Source: Nitrospirae bacterium YQR-1
Lineage (GTDB): Bacteria; Nitrospirota; Thermodesulfovibrionia; Thermodesulfovibrionales; Magnetobacteriaceae
Direction of reading: 5' to 3'
Length of the DNA stretch: 64,000 bases
Assembly: GCA_039908095.1 (NCBI GenBank)
Contig: JAMOBJ010000003.1
Location: forward strand, 127,821 to 191,820
Each line of letters starts with the position of its first letter. Positions within the stretch are counted from its first letter, which is position 1. Under the pieces are notes generated by a model. It was given only the letters and a program-made list of their open reading frames with translations, was not told where the DNA came from and did not search any database. The position numbers and the translations under genes were made by a program. This document shows, piece by piece, positions 8,375-16,246 of the stretch.

Positions 8375-8407
8375 CAATATCCGCAGGCTTTTAGCCTGCG
8401 GATATTG
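8375..8407. terminator. Bidirectional hairpin between convergent genes
   Basis: A perfect 15-bp inverted repeat (8375-8389 with 8393-8407, three-base loop) containing CCGCAGGCT / AGCCTGCGG. It lies between the convergent acidic-protein gene and the torD-like gene, 21 bases beyond the latter's stop codon. It lacks a long T-run on either strand. Confidence 0.6.
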
Positions 8408-8427
8408 CTAATTATCTCTGTTGTACC

Positions 8428-9159
8428 TTAACCTGCCGGTACTCCAACAGTACTTTGTGGTAAAGTATGCGTGAACTGGGGCAACGGAGTGTCTTCTGAA
8501 AATATCGCATTATCAATACCTATCCACAGGCGAAGCATTTTAGCCAGGGTGGGATAAACACTACCCGTACCACTTTCCACCACACCATCACTAAACTTTG
8601 CCGCCCACCTTCCCAGGTGGTCTGTCATAAATCTCTGCTGCCCGGCACGTACTATATCAATATGCTCGGCATCACCTTCCTCCACAGCCACAGATTCCTT
8701 TAACGCCATCACGTGCATAAACTCAAGCTCTGTAGCTATATGGTCAACCCGCTCAGGCACATCTGCTGACGGATCAAGGCCAAAAGCACGATAAAAGCCC
8801 GCCACATCCGCAAGCTCCGCCTGTGAGGTCAGAGAGTGATGGGGCGTATCCTTCGCTATTTCCATCTCGTAAGGACTGACATGTGTCCGGCCGTAGGGCA
8901 GAAAAAGACTATTATACTCATCATACAAATTGCTGTAGATACTGCTTTTCAAAGCCTCGGAGAGGGAATCAACAAGGGGCAGAAAACGCTCTTCACCCTC
9001 TGTCAAATACCCCACTACCTCTTTCCATGCAGAAATATAATGCCCTGCGGAAAGCTCCTGAAAATGCTCTTCACTCATTTGGCGAAACCCTGCCGCCAAC
9101 AAGTCGTAAACCCTGCTTCTTACAACAGCGGTTGCCTTTTCGTACTCTACAGCATTCAT
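8428..9159 (-). CDS. TorD/DmsD-family molybdoenzyme maturation chaperone
   Basis: A 243-residue, largely helical cytosolic protein with the TorD-family pattern: Y-x-L-L-A-x-x-F near the N-terminus, Y-D-x-x-F-L-P-Y-G-R-T-H-V-S-P-Y-E (about residue 85-100), and an E-L-E-F-M motif after a conserved helix. These proteins bind the twin-arginine signal and help insert the molybdenum cofactor before Tat export. It is the last gene of the minus-strand operon, 12 bases after the gamma subunit. Its client is therefore most likely the NxrA/NarG-like subunit encoded at 11270-14764. The start is ATG at 9159. Confidence 0.85.
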   Translation of the reverse strand: MNAVEYEKATAVVRSRVYDLLAAGFRQMSEEHFQELSAGHYISAWKEVVGYLTEGEERFLPLVDSLSEALKSSIYSNLYDEYNSLFLPYGRTHVSPYEMEIAKDTPHHSLTSQAELADVAGFYRAFGLDPSADVPERVDHIATELEFMHVMALKESVAVEEGDAEHIDIVRAGQQRFMTDHLGRWAAKFSDGVVESGTGSVYPTLAKMLRLWIGIDNAIFSEDTPLPQFTHTLPQSTVGVPAG

Positions 9160-9171
9160 CGTTTTTTTGAC

Positions 9172-10062
9172 CTACCTTTCAGTGTCAAACACCAGAGGTG
9201 TCCACACTATAGATATGGATTTCATACCGTTTACATCACCACCTGCACCGTTCCATGCAGCAAGGTTGACGTAAGTCTTCTTACCGGAAACAAACTCCGC
9301 ATCTCCGCCCTCTGCACGTTTCATATCCCTGACAAACACAACTGTCCATTTCCCTTTATTGTATGTGCCCTTAGCCGACGGACTTTGATGCTTCAGTTTT
9401 GTCAGTGTACCGTAGCCCTCCGATATATACTGAATCATGGTAGCATCAGGGGACGGTTTCTCAGGGTACTGCGTTTTTAAAATTGCATCTGAGTAAGAGA
9501 CATGCACGCCGCCTGTAAGGGGCTGGCGAGCATCGAGATTACGCTTGCCGTCTTTTTCCGCCTGCCAGTCGGCTCTCCACTGCCATACGTTAACCGGCTC
9601 ACCCTTTGCTCCCATCAATGGAGAAGGGTAAAACGTTGCTGCCTGATTAACAGGAAACATCAGTGCCACCGAGTCCCTGAAAGTGTCTATTGCATTTTCC
9701 GTATCTGAGGTTGCATCGTCCCAGGTTAACTGAAAGGCAACCTTTTTACCGTTATGAACCGCTTTAACCGTCACTGTCGGGGCCTGCTTTGACAGGTTAA
9801 ATACATACCTGGCATTACTGTTGAGTGCCTTAGCATCTGCCGTAGGGACAGTGCCGTTCTTTAGAGCATTGGTAGTTTCAAGTGCCAGAAGCGGGACCTT
9901 TACGGCTTTTGCCGCCTGCCACTGTCCGTCATTGCCTAAGGAAATGTCACCCTTTATAAATCCAACCCTGACGCCCTCCTCCTGTGCGGCAAAAGAGGCG
10001 CCCACGCTCAGAACTACGAGCATAAGCGAGATTGCGATGGCCTGTATAACCGTTTTTCTCAT
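9172..10062 (-). CDS. Haem-b gamma subunit, ethylbenzene-dehydrogenase/NxrC-like
   Basis: The start at 10062 is chosen because it is preceded by AGGAGG and gives a clean Sec signal peptide (M-R-K-T then a hydrophobic core ending A-S-F-A-A). The open frame itself continues 35 codons further upstream. The mature part resembles the gamma subunits of type II DMSO-reductase-family enzymes (EbdC/DdhC/SerC/NxrC-like), which bind one haem b and carry electrons out of the alpha-beta dimer. Matching landmarks are V-A-F-Q-L-T-W-D-D-A-T-S-D, D-S-V-A-L-M-F-P and a C-terminal S-I-S-I-V-W-T-P-L-V-F. It lies between the beta subunit (46-bp gap) and the TorD-like chaperone. Confidence 0.8.
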   Translation of the reverse strand: MRKTVIQAIAISLMLVVLSVGASFAAQEEGVRVGFIKGDISLGNDGQWQAAKAVKVPLLALETTNALKNGTVPTADAKALNSNARYVFNLSKQAPTVTVKAVHNGKKVAFQLTWDDATSDTENAIDTFRDSVALMFPVNQAATFYPSPLMGAKGEPVNVWQWRADWQAEKDGKRNLDARQPLTGGVHVSYSDAILKTQYPEKPSPDATMIQYISEGYGTLTKLKHQSPSAKGTYNKGKWTVVFVRDMKRAEGGDAEFVSGKKTYVNLAAWNGAGGDVNGMKSISIVWTPLVFDTER

Positions 10063-10108
10063 TCTATAGTCCTCCTGTCGTAATATGCCCTGTTTACCGG
10101 GGGCGTTT

Positions 10109-11245
10109 TTAGGTAACATCCAGACGATAAACGTCAAGTTTCTTGTCGTAGTGCTCCCTGATAACATTGGGCTCCACTATGGGGGTTTGCGCTACGATGT
10201 CACCCTTACTGTTGTAGCCGATAGCTATATCGTTTTTAACTTCAAACTTAGTCATAAGCTCGGCACAACTTCCAAACAAAACCAAAAGCCCCTTCAAAGT
10301 GGTATCCGATGGAGCATCCTTATAGGCTTTAATTGCAGCTTCCACCCCTGTGCCAAACATCTGTGTCAAATATGGTGGAGGCACATGAGTCGGCGGTATA
10401 TAGTACACATTCGGCTGTGTGCCAAACTGCGGATACAGCGGAAGCGCTATCTTCCTGACATGCACCAGGTAGTCTATAGGATTAGTCGGGTCCGCTTTGT
10501 CAGGCGGGTTAATCCAACCCTGAACCCTGATTTTCCCTATACAGTGCTCCATACACTGAGTGTGAAGGCCGGCTTCCGTTTTTGGATAACAGGCCACGCA
10601 CTTTTCACTCCTGTTGGTGGTAGCATTGTACATAGGTTTTTTATACGGGCAACCCGATACACACTGTCTGTATCCCTGACACCGTGACTGATCAATGAGA
10701 ACTATTCCATCCTCAGGTCTTTTATAAACCGACTGGCGCGGGCAAGCCGCTACACATGCCGGATAACTGCAATGGTTACAAATTCTGGGCAGATAGAAAA
10801 ACCAGATCGGATGGGGAAGCGACTCTATGTGCATTCCCTGTGTTACCTGTCCGCCGTAAATCTCATCTTCACCCATGTTAGGGTATGACCAATCCTCAAG
10901 TGCAGGAAGAAAACCCTTAACGCTTAAGTTTTCCTCGGCGGCTTTCTCAAAGATTGTTTTCCCCTCGTAAGTCTTATTAGCCCATTTACCGCCGCCCAGT
11001 TTCTCCAGCAGTTTGGAATCCCAGTAGAGAGGGTATCCGCCGTAAGGTTTAGACTCTACGTTGTTCCAAAACATATATTCCTGCCCGCGTCCAGCCGTCC
11101 ACGTGGTTTTGCAGGTGATGGAACATGTTTGGCAACCAATACACTTATTTATGTCAAAAACTGCGGCAAATTGTTTCTCCGGTTTAGCTGCCGGATATGG
11201 GTACTTCATGTTCCGGTTTATTTGCCAGTTAAAGACGTCTTCCAT
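10109..11245 (-). CDS. NxrB/NarH-like four-cluster iron-sulfur beta subunit
   Basis: A 378-residue electron-transfer subunit. Cysteine groups in order are C-I-G-C-Q-T-C-S-I-T-C (about residue 35), C-N-H-C-S-Y-P-A-C-V-A-A-C-P, C-Q-G-Y-R-Q-C-V-S-G-C-P and C-V-A-C-Y-P with a distal C-x3-C. The third group has Tyr where a fourth cysteine would be, so a 3Fe-4S cluster is expected, as in NarH. The segment Y-M-F-W-N-N-V-E-S-K-P-Y-G-G-Y-P is characteristic of the NxrB/NarH group. There is no signal peptide, so export with the Tat-signal alpha subunit is likely. It starts 24 bases after the alpha gene. Confidence 0.88.
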   Translation of the reverse strand: MEDVFNWQINRNMKYPYPAAKPEKQFAAVFDINKCIGCQTCSITCKTTWTAGRGQEYMFWNNVESKPYGGYPLYWDSKLLEKLGGGKWANKTYEGKTIFEKAAEENLSVKGFLPALEDWSYPNMGEDEIYGGQVTQGMHIESLPHPIWFFYLPRICNHCSYPACVAACPRQSVYKRPEDGIVLIDQSRCQGYRQCVSGCPYKKPMYNATTNRSEKCVACYPKTEAGLHTQCMEHCIGKIRVQGWINPPDKADPTNPIDYLVHVRKIALPLYPQFGTQPNVYYIPPTHVPPPYLTQMFGTGVEAAIKAYKDAPSDTTLKGLLVLFGSCAELMTKFEVKNDIAIGYNSKGDIVAQTPIVEPNVIREHYDKKLDVYRLDVT

Positions 11246-11269
11246 TATTTATTTCCTCCTTTGCTGGTA

Positions 11270-14200
11270 TTATCCGACATACTGTCCGCTCAGATATTTT
11301 TTAAAGCTGTCACTTTCATAGGTAGGCCTTCCACCTAAAGAGATAGGTCTCCACTTACCCTTACCGCTCTCGCCGCCGTCCTCAGCTTTGGAAAACTTAA
11401 CAAAAGACTCGCGGGGGGCGCCGTTGGCGCAGTGAACATCAGGGCAGAAGCCCACTCCAGTTGCCTGTCCCATGAGTTCCTTACGAACCAGTGTATCGGT
11501 AAGAATTGTAGGCCTTAGCCACGAGCGTGTTCCACTCTGATGCCCTCCGTAACGATACAATGATTGGTAGCCGGTATCAGGACTCTTGGCCAACCCATCC
11601 TTTCTCGTTTCGTGTCCCTTTACAGAACCAAAAGAGGCCATATAGAGGTTAAACCAGGTTCTTAAAACTCCACGCGGAGTACCCGGATAATATCTTGCAC
11701 GGAGCATACAACGAGCTACTTTGTACTCTTTTGGGCGCCCTTGCCAGCCTGCAAACGGCATGTCCTCAGGGTCGGCGTCAACCCACACGTAATCACCGTC
11801 CTCAACTCCGTAGGCTTTAGCATCATCGGGGTGTATATCCATATACCCTTCACCTACCCAAGGTTTACGCTTATCCTTGCGGTACATATCGCCAAAGGGC
11901 CCCCACCACACTGAGAGGTAATCCAAATCTGCAAACATAGAGTGTACACTGTGGCGGTACTTAGGAGTGAGCCATATAAAATTATATTTTTCCTTAATGA
12001 GCGGATGCTCTGTCTTTAAAAGTTGATCTACCGTGTAAATAACGTTACGTACCTGACGGGTTTCGCGGCTCAGATCGCTGCTTGGCCAGCCGTAGTCTTC
12101 AGGCTTTTTGGGTTTTATCAACGGATGCGCAGAGGCCACTATAACATTTGGTTCGTAGAATGTGGCATCAATCGGCTCACGGTGAAGAGGAATACTCTCA
12201 CCATAGTCTTTAAACTCAGGCTCATCACGATAAAACTCCAGCCTTCCGCTTTTGCTAAACCACGGTTTCGACTCATTACTCTGCTCGTAACCTATAAACT
12301 TAGGATAGGTTCTACCCATCATAAGCGCCGGGATACCATCCTTAGACTTTACCAAAAGGTCCTCGACATCGTAGCCCTTAAACATATTTGAATGGCTCAG
12401 CACACGCTGAATATACGGTTTTGCCTTGTGGGGAGCATTCATTAAAGCCCAGTAATCATCAAAGCGCTTATCTCCCGTTATTCCTGCCAGAGCATGGGCC
12501 ACACCCTGATAGGTTTCCACGTTGCTCTTAGTATTATGAATACGCTTAATTTCAGTAAGCGGCATAACCTGCATAAAAGGATTGGTACAGGACTGGGTCA
12601 TATCGTGGGCATTGTACTCAGCCCAGCTATCCACGCCAAAAACAATGTCGGCATACTCGCAAGTGCCTGTCCACCACCACTCGTTTACAAACACAGCTTC
12701 AATCATGCGTTTGTGCATTCCCTTGGCTCGATATGCCGGGTGGCGTAAGAGATTCATTACTATCTCATAGTGGCCCTTGGCATTGCCTAAAATGGAGTTT
12801 GAACCGGAAAACCACATGGATTTTGTTGGAAAAGGCATATGACTTTTTCCATTGAAATAATGTCCATGTACTTTCAGAGGCTGATCACCGTGTGAATAGT
12901 AATGGGCGGACTGCATAGCATAGGTTAGTTTAACCTTTGCAGGTTTTGCAGGATCCAATGTTATATCAAAAGGATTTTCCGCCATGTACTGAGGCATTCC
13001 ATTAAAGTATGCCGCACGGTAGTTACCTGCGTAACTGCCCACGTTTCCACCGAAGAATCCGACATTTCTTGTAAGTGCCGCCACTAAGAATATTGCTCTG
13101 TCTTTCTGGTCTGCGTTAAAAAACTGGTTTGGTCCCATGCCGACAGTGAAAAGAACTTTCTCAGGGTTTTTGGCAAATTGTCTGGCAAGACTGTATATGG
13201 CGGAGACTGGAGCCCATGTTACCTTTGAGGTGTTTTCAGGCGTCCATGTATCAGATAGATGCTGCTTAATTACATCAAATACAGGGCGTACTTTTACATC
13301 TTTACCATCTATGGTAACGGTAAATTCACCCTCAATGGCAGGCTCTATGCCTAACTTGTGGAAGTGCTCGCCAACGTCGTCACTGGAGACGGCAACAGGT
13401 TTGCCGGTTTTAGTGTCCCACATAACGAAATCGCCCCATGAGTTACGCATAGCCTCTGTAACACCGGGCATTCCCTCGTTTGTCGCAGCAGGCTTAGGCA
13501 GGTCCTTTGCTTCTTTCACTATTTTTTTCAGTTTAAGTTCCTTGGGTTTATAATCTTTAAAGATATCCCCGGCTTTGCACATGTTGCCGGTATCCATCCT
13601 GACAAGCATAGGTAGGTCGGTGTGTGTTGTAATAAATTTCTTGTCATAGAGATTTTCCTTTATCAAAACACTGGCTATTCCAAGAGCTAACGCGGGGTCG
13701 GTGCCGGGCCTTATAATTACTATTTCATCAGCCTTACTGCAAGTGGAGCTGTACTCAGTGGTTATCGCAACGACTTTTTTACCCTTCATGCGTGCCTCGG
13801 TAAGCCAGTGACCATCGGGCATCTTAGTGGAAATCCAATTTATACCCCAGCATGCAACGATATTACAGTACTCAACGTTTGAGAGGTCAAAGTCAATAGT
13901 CTGCTGTCCACACACCATAGGGTGTCCGGGCGGCAGGTCGGTATGCCACGTGTAGTTATCCAGCCCCACACCACCCACTGCTTTATCATCTTCTACTTTT
14001 CTGATGTGTTTGTCCAAAAGGGCCATCGAGTTTGCGTTTCTGTACTGCCCAAAGAGCTTGATTGAGCCAAGCGCAGGCATACCGCCTCTGAACTTCATAG
14101 CTCTTGTGCCGGCACCATCCATGCGCTTAACCATAGCCTCATCGTAGTCCTGCTTTTTCAACAACGACGCACCCTTTTCACCTGTATAGGTTTTGGCTAT

Positions 14201-14764
14201 TTCATAAAACGTCTTTGCCGCTATTTCATATGCTTTTTCCCATGGAACCGCTACATAGGTGTCCTCGCCGCGTCGAAACATCTCGGCAGGGGGCATTCCG
14301 TTTTCATCACGCGGGAAACCTTTCTCCACCCACTGTAGAAATCCCTTACGCACCATAGGGGCCTTTACACGGCGGTCTCCGTAGAAACGTCTCACCAGTG
14401 AAATTCCCTTGTTACAGTGCCTTGGGTCCCAACGCTGGGATGCTTTCGTACCATAGACGTCGGTTGCTTTGTGGTAGTTCTGAGACGGACCGACACGCAC
14501 TACAACTCCGTTTTTCACATATGCCCTAAGGTAGCAGTTGTGCGTACAGTTGGGTGTACACATAAAAACAAAACTTGAGTCCGCTTTATAAATATCCCTG
14601 TAGAGCTTTTCCCAGTCACGGGCAGGGTAATGACTGAGCGGATTAGCAACACCTGTGGCAGGCTCAAGGGCGTGCATCGCCAGGGCCTCGGTGCCACCGG
14701 CAAGGGTCAGCATTATTCCGCTTCCGGTTGCTTTTAAAAAGTTTCTTCTTGATAAATTGGCCAT
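11270..14764 (-). CDS. Type II DMSO-reductase-family catalytic subunit, NxrA/NarG-like
   Basis: A 1164-residue molybdopterin protein with a Tat signal (S-R-R-N-F-L-K, residues 5-11), hence periplasmic. The cluster-0 motif is Cys69-x3-Cys73-x3-Cys77 with Cys117, where E. coli NarG has His as first ligand. Length, the segment D-L-P-P-G-H-P-M (from residue 276) and W-G-I-N-W further on align with NarG/NxrA enzymes. The Mo-ligand region is D-F-D-L-S-N-V-E (291-298), and which acidic residue binds Mo cannot be settled by eye. Substrate could be nitrate or nitrite (Nar/Nxr direction); selenate, perchlorate or another oxyanion is not excluded. It is second gene of a five-gene operon with beta, gamma, chaperone and dihaem cytochrome. 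Confidence 0.85.
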   Translation of the reverse strand: MANLSRRNFLKATGSGIMLTLAGGTEALAMHALEPATGVANPLSHYPARDWEKLYRDIYKADSSFVFMCTPNCTHNCYLRAYVKNGVVVRVGPSQNYHKATDVYGTKASQRWDPRHCNKGISLVRRFYGDRRVKAPMVRKGFLQWVEKGFPRDENGMPPAEMFRRGEDTYVAVPWEKAYEIAAKTFYEIAKTYTGEKGASLLKKQDYDEAMVKRMDGAGTRAMKFRGGMPALGSIKLFGQYRNANSMALLDKHIRKVEDDKAVGGVGLDNYTWHTDLPPGHPMVCGQQTIDFDLSNVEYCNIVACWGINWISTKMPDGHWLTEARMKGKKVVAITTEYSSTCSKADEIVIIRPGTDPALALGIASVLIKENLYDKKFITTHTDLPMLVRMDTGNMCKAGDIFKDYKPKELKLKKIVKEAKDLPKPAATNEGMPGVTEAMRNSWGDFVMWDTKTGKPVAVSSDDVGEHFHKLGIEPAIEGEFTVTIDGKDVKVRPVFDVIKQHLSDTWTPENTSKVTWAPVSAIYSLARQFAKNPEKVLFTVGMGPNQFFNADQKDRAIFLVAALTRNVGFFGGNVGSYAGNYRAAYFNGMPQYMAENPFDITLDPAKPAKVKLTYAMQSAHYYSHGDQPLKVHGHYFNGKSHMPFPTKSMWFSGSNSILGNAKGHYEIVMNLLRHPAYRAKGMHKRMIEAVFVNEWWWTGTCEYADIVFGVDSWAEYNAHDMTQSCTNPFMQVMPLTEIKRIHNTKSNVETYQGVAHALAGITGDKRFDDYWALMNAPHKAKPYIQRVLSHSNMFKGYDVEDLLVKSKDGIPALMMGRTYPKFIGYEQSNESKPWFSKSGRLEFYRDEPEFKDYGESIPLHREPIDATFYEPNVIVASAHPLIKPKKPEDYGWPSSDLSRETRQVRNVIYTVDQLLKTEHPLIKEKYNFIWLTPKYRHSVHSMFADLDYLSVWWGPFGDMYRKDKRKPWVGEGYMDIHPDDAKAYGVEDGDYVWVDADPEDMPFAGWQGRPKEYKVARCMLRARYYPGTPRGVLRTWFNLYMASFGSVKGHETRKDGLAKSPDTGYQSLYRYGGHQSGTRSWLRPTILTDTLVRKELMGQATGVGFCPDVHCANGAPRESFVKFSKAEDGGESGKGKWRPISLGGRPTYESDSFKKYLSGQYVG

Positions 14765-14835
14765 ATAAATTTTATCCCTCCTTACAAGATAGTGCTTGTC
14801 TGAAATTTAATGCCGCCTGTGCAAGCATCTACCTG

Positions 14836-15618
14836 TTATTTTTTCATAAGTTTCAGTGTGTATGACACCAGATTCCACCGTTGTTCCTCGTTTAACGAAT
14901 CCTCATAAGAGGGCATTCCGGTGCCGTCAAGGCCGGTAGTGAAGGTCATATAGACGTTTTCGGCTGTTGAGCCGCGTTTAAGCTCACCGGTGGTAAAATT
15001 AAACGGTAAAATCGGCTTACCCCAGTCATCTTTAATCTCCATAGACTTAGGACCGTCTCCTTTACCTTCTTTACCATGGCACTCCCAGCACTTCATTTTG
15101 TCATATACATCCTTGCCCTTTTTTACAGATTCGGCAGAGCCGACCCACTTAGGCTTGGCCACCGCAAAGGGCTTACACCCTTCCTCCTCTTTCCAACGCG
15201 TTGAAAATGTCTTCAGATACTCTATAACCGCTGTAACATCAGCCTTAGAGACATCCTTATGGGAGGGCATAGCCGCTCTCATTATACCCTTTGAAATTAT
15301 GTACTCCAGGTCTGCCTGAGTAGGAAGGCAACCGGTCGGAGTGGATCTGAACTTATACACACCGACTGTCAAGTCTCTGGGATAGACCGACCACATCTTC
15401 TCTCCAACCACTCCTTTTTCTACAATTCCAATGGCGCCGTTGCCGTCTCCTTTAGAATTGTGGCAAATGGCACAACGGCTTTCAAAAACCTTTTTGCCGG
15501 TATCCGCCCCCGCCCCGTATGCCGTTTCAGTAAACTGCGGCCAAAACAACACACTCATAAAAAGTAAATACACCACTGCTGCACTCACACAAGTACCCCT
15601 AACTGCGGATTTTTGCAT
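14836..15618 (-). CDS. Dihaem cytochrome c
   Basis: A 260-residue exported cytochrome with an N-terminal signal or anchor (about residues 9-30). Two class-I haem motifs are present, C-A-I-C-H (in E-S-R-C-A-I-C-H-N-S) and C-W-E-C-H (in M-K-C-W-E-C-H-G-K), each followed by G-D-G. Methionine ligands are likely in the M-P-S-H-K and M-P-S-Y-E-D segments. AAAGGAGGACAC precedes the ATG. It leads the operon and is the likely electron partner of the NxrA/NarG-like complex, linking it to a terminal oxidase or cytochrome pool. Confidence 0.87.
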   Translation of the reverse strand: MQKSAVRGTCVSAAVVYLLFMSVLFWPQFTETAYGAGADTGKKVFESRCAICHNSKGDGNGAIGIVEKGVVGEKMWSVYPRDLTVGVYKFRSTPTGCLPTQADLEYIISKGIMRAAMPSHKDVSKADVTAVIEYLKTFSTRWKEEEGCKPFAVAKPKWVGSAESVKKGKDVYDKMKCWECHGKEGKGDGPKSMEIKDDWGKPILPFNFTTGELKRGSTAENVYMTFTTGLDGTGMPSYEDSLNEEQRWNLVSYTLKLMKK

Positions 15619-15762
15619 GTGTCCTCCTTTCTGGGAATTTTAAGCCTAGTACAAAGCGCTTTTGACAAATTTATGTATAGTATGCAGTTAACACCAACTT
15701 TTCCGCAACTTTTATCACGAAATTATTTTTTTTTAAGAAAGTGGAAAGATTGTAGTATGTTA

Positions 15763-15905
15763 TACCAAGTAGCAGTCAAAAGAGTAACGAGGCGGCCGGG
15801 AGAAAGCGACACAGGCGTACTCTCCCCTAAAAAGGGGAATCCCCTGTAAGAGGAGGCGTAGTTTTCTCCCAGCCGCCTGTGTTTACTTCCGACTGTAGCT
15901 TGGTA
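15763..15905. repeat. Dispersed inverted-repeat element, copy 3, with internal insert
   Basis: A 143-bp copy with left end TACCAAGTAGCAGTC (15763-15777) and right end GACTGTAGCTTGGTA (15891-15905, 12 of 15 complementary). The interior carries a segment around 15829-15885 (AAAGGGGAATCCCCTGTAAG, then CTCCCAGCCGCCTGTG) that reappears at about 63472-63523. The element occupies the divergent control region between the two molybdoenzyme operons. Confidence 0.75.
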
Positions 15906-16246
15906 TTACCATTATAAAAAATAAAAAGTAAAATTTTTATACAGCTTGACAATCATTATTTTTATAGGTTAAATATTAATTACTGTGCTTTTAGTTACTG
16001 CGCTTGAATATAAAAAGAACTAAATATACATTATAATGATAAAAAGTTAACAGGAACTGTTTTGAAAAAAAAAGTTAGTAGGAAATTTTATGATGGATAG
16101 TGTTGATTTATTTGTGTTTAATTGTATTGCAAAACTACAGATAGCTTGTTGGGGTTTTTTACACTCTTACAGCACACACAAATTGCCGGTAAAATATTTA
16201 GTAACTGATATTACAAAATAAGAAAAGGTGAAAAGGAGGTAAAAAA
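15906..16246 (+). promoter_or_regulatory. AT-rich control region upstream of napA
   Basis: There is no gene in this 341-base stretch. Two candidate promoters are visible: TTGACA at 15946-15951 with TTAAAT at 15969-15974 (17-base spacing), and a perfect TATAAT at 16032-16037 without a good -35, which would fit an activator-dependent promoter. I see no clear FNR or NarL site. AAAGGAGG lies just before the napA ATG. Confidence 0.4.

Noticed and set aside
8836..9480. A 214-codon plus-strand frame opposite the TorD-like and gamma-subunit genes
   Set aside because: It is antisense to two well-supported genes, crosses their boundary and has odd Cys/His-rich composition typical of shadow frames.
10085..10687. 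A 200-codon plus-strand frame opposite the beta subunit
   Set aside because: It is antisense to a clear four-cluster ferredoxin subunit with no family features of its own.
16083..16222. A short frame upstream of napA (about 43 codons)
   Set aside because: There is no ribosome-binding site and no recognisable pattern; it lies in the AT-rich control region.
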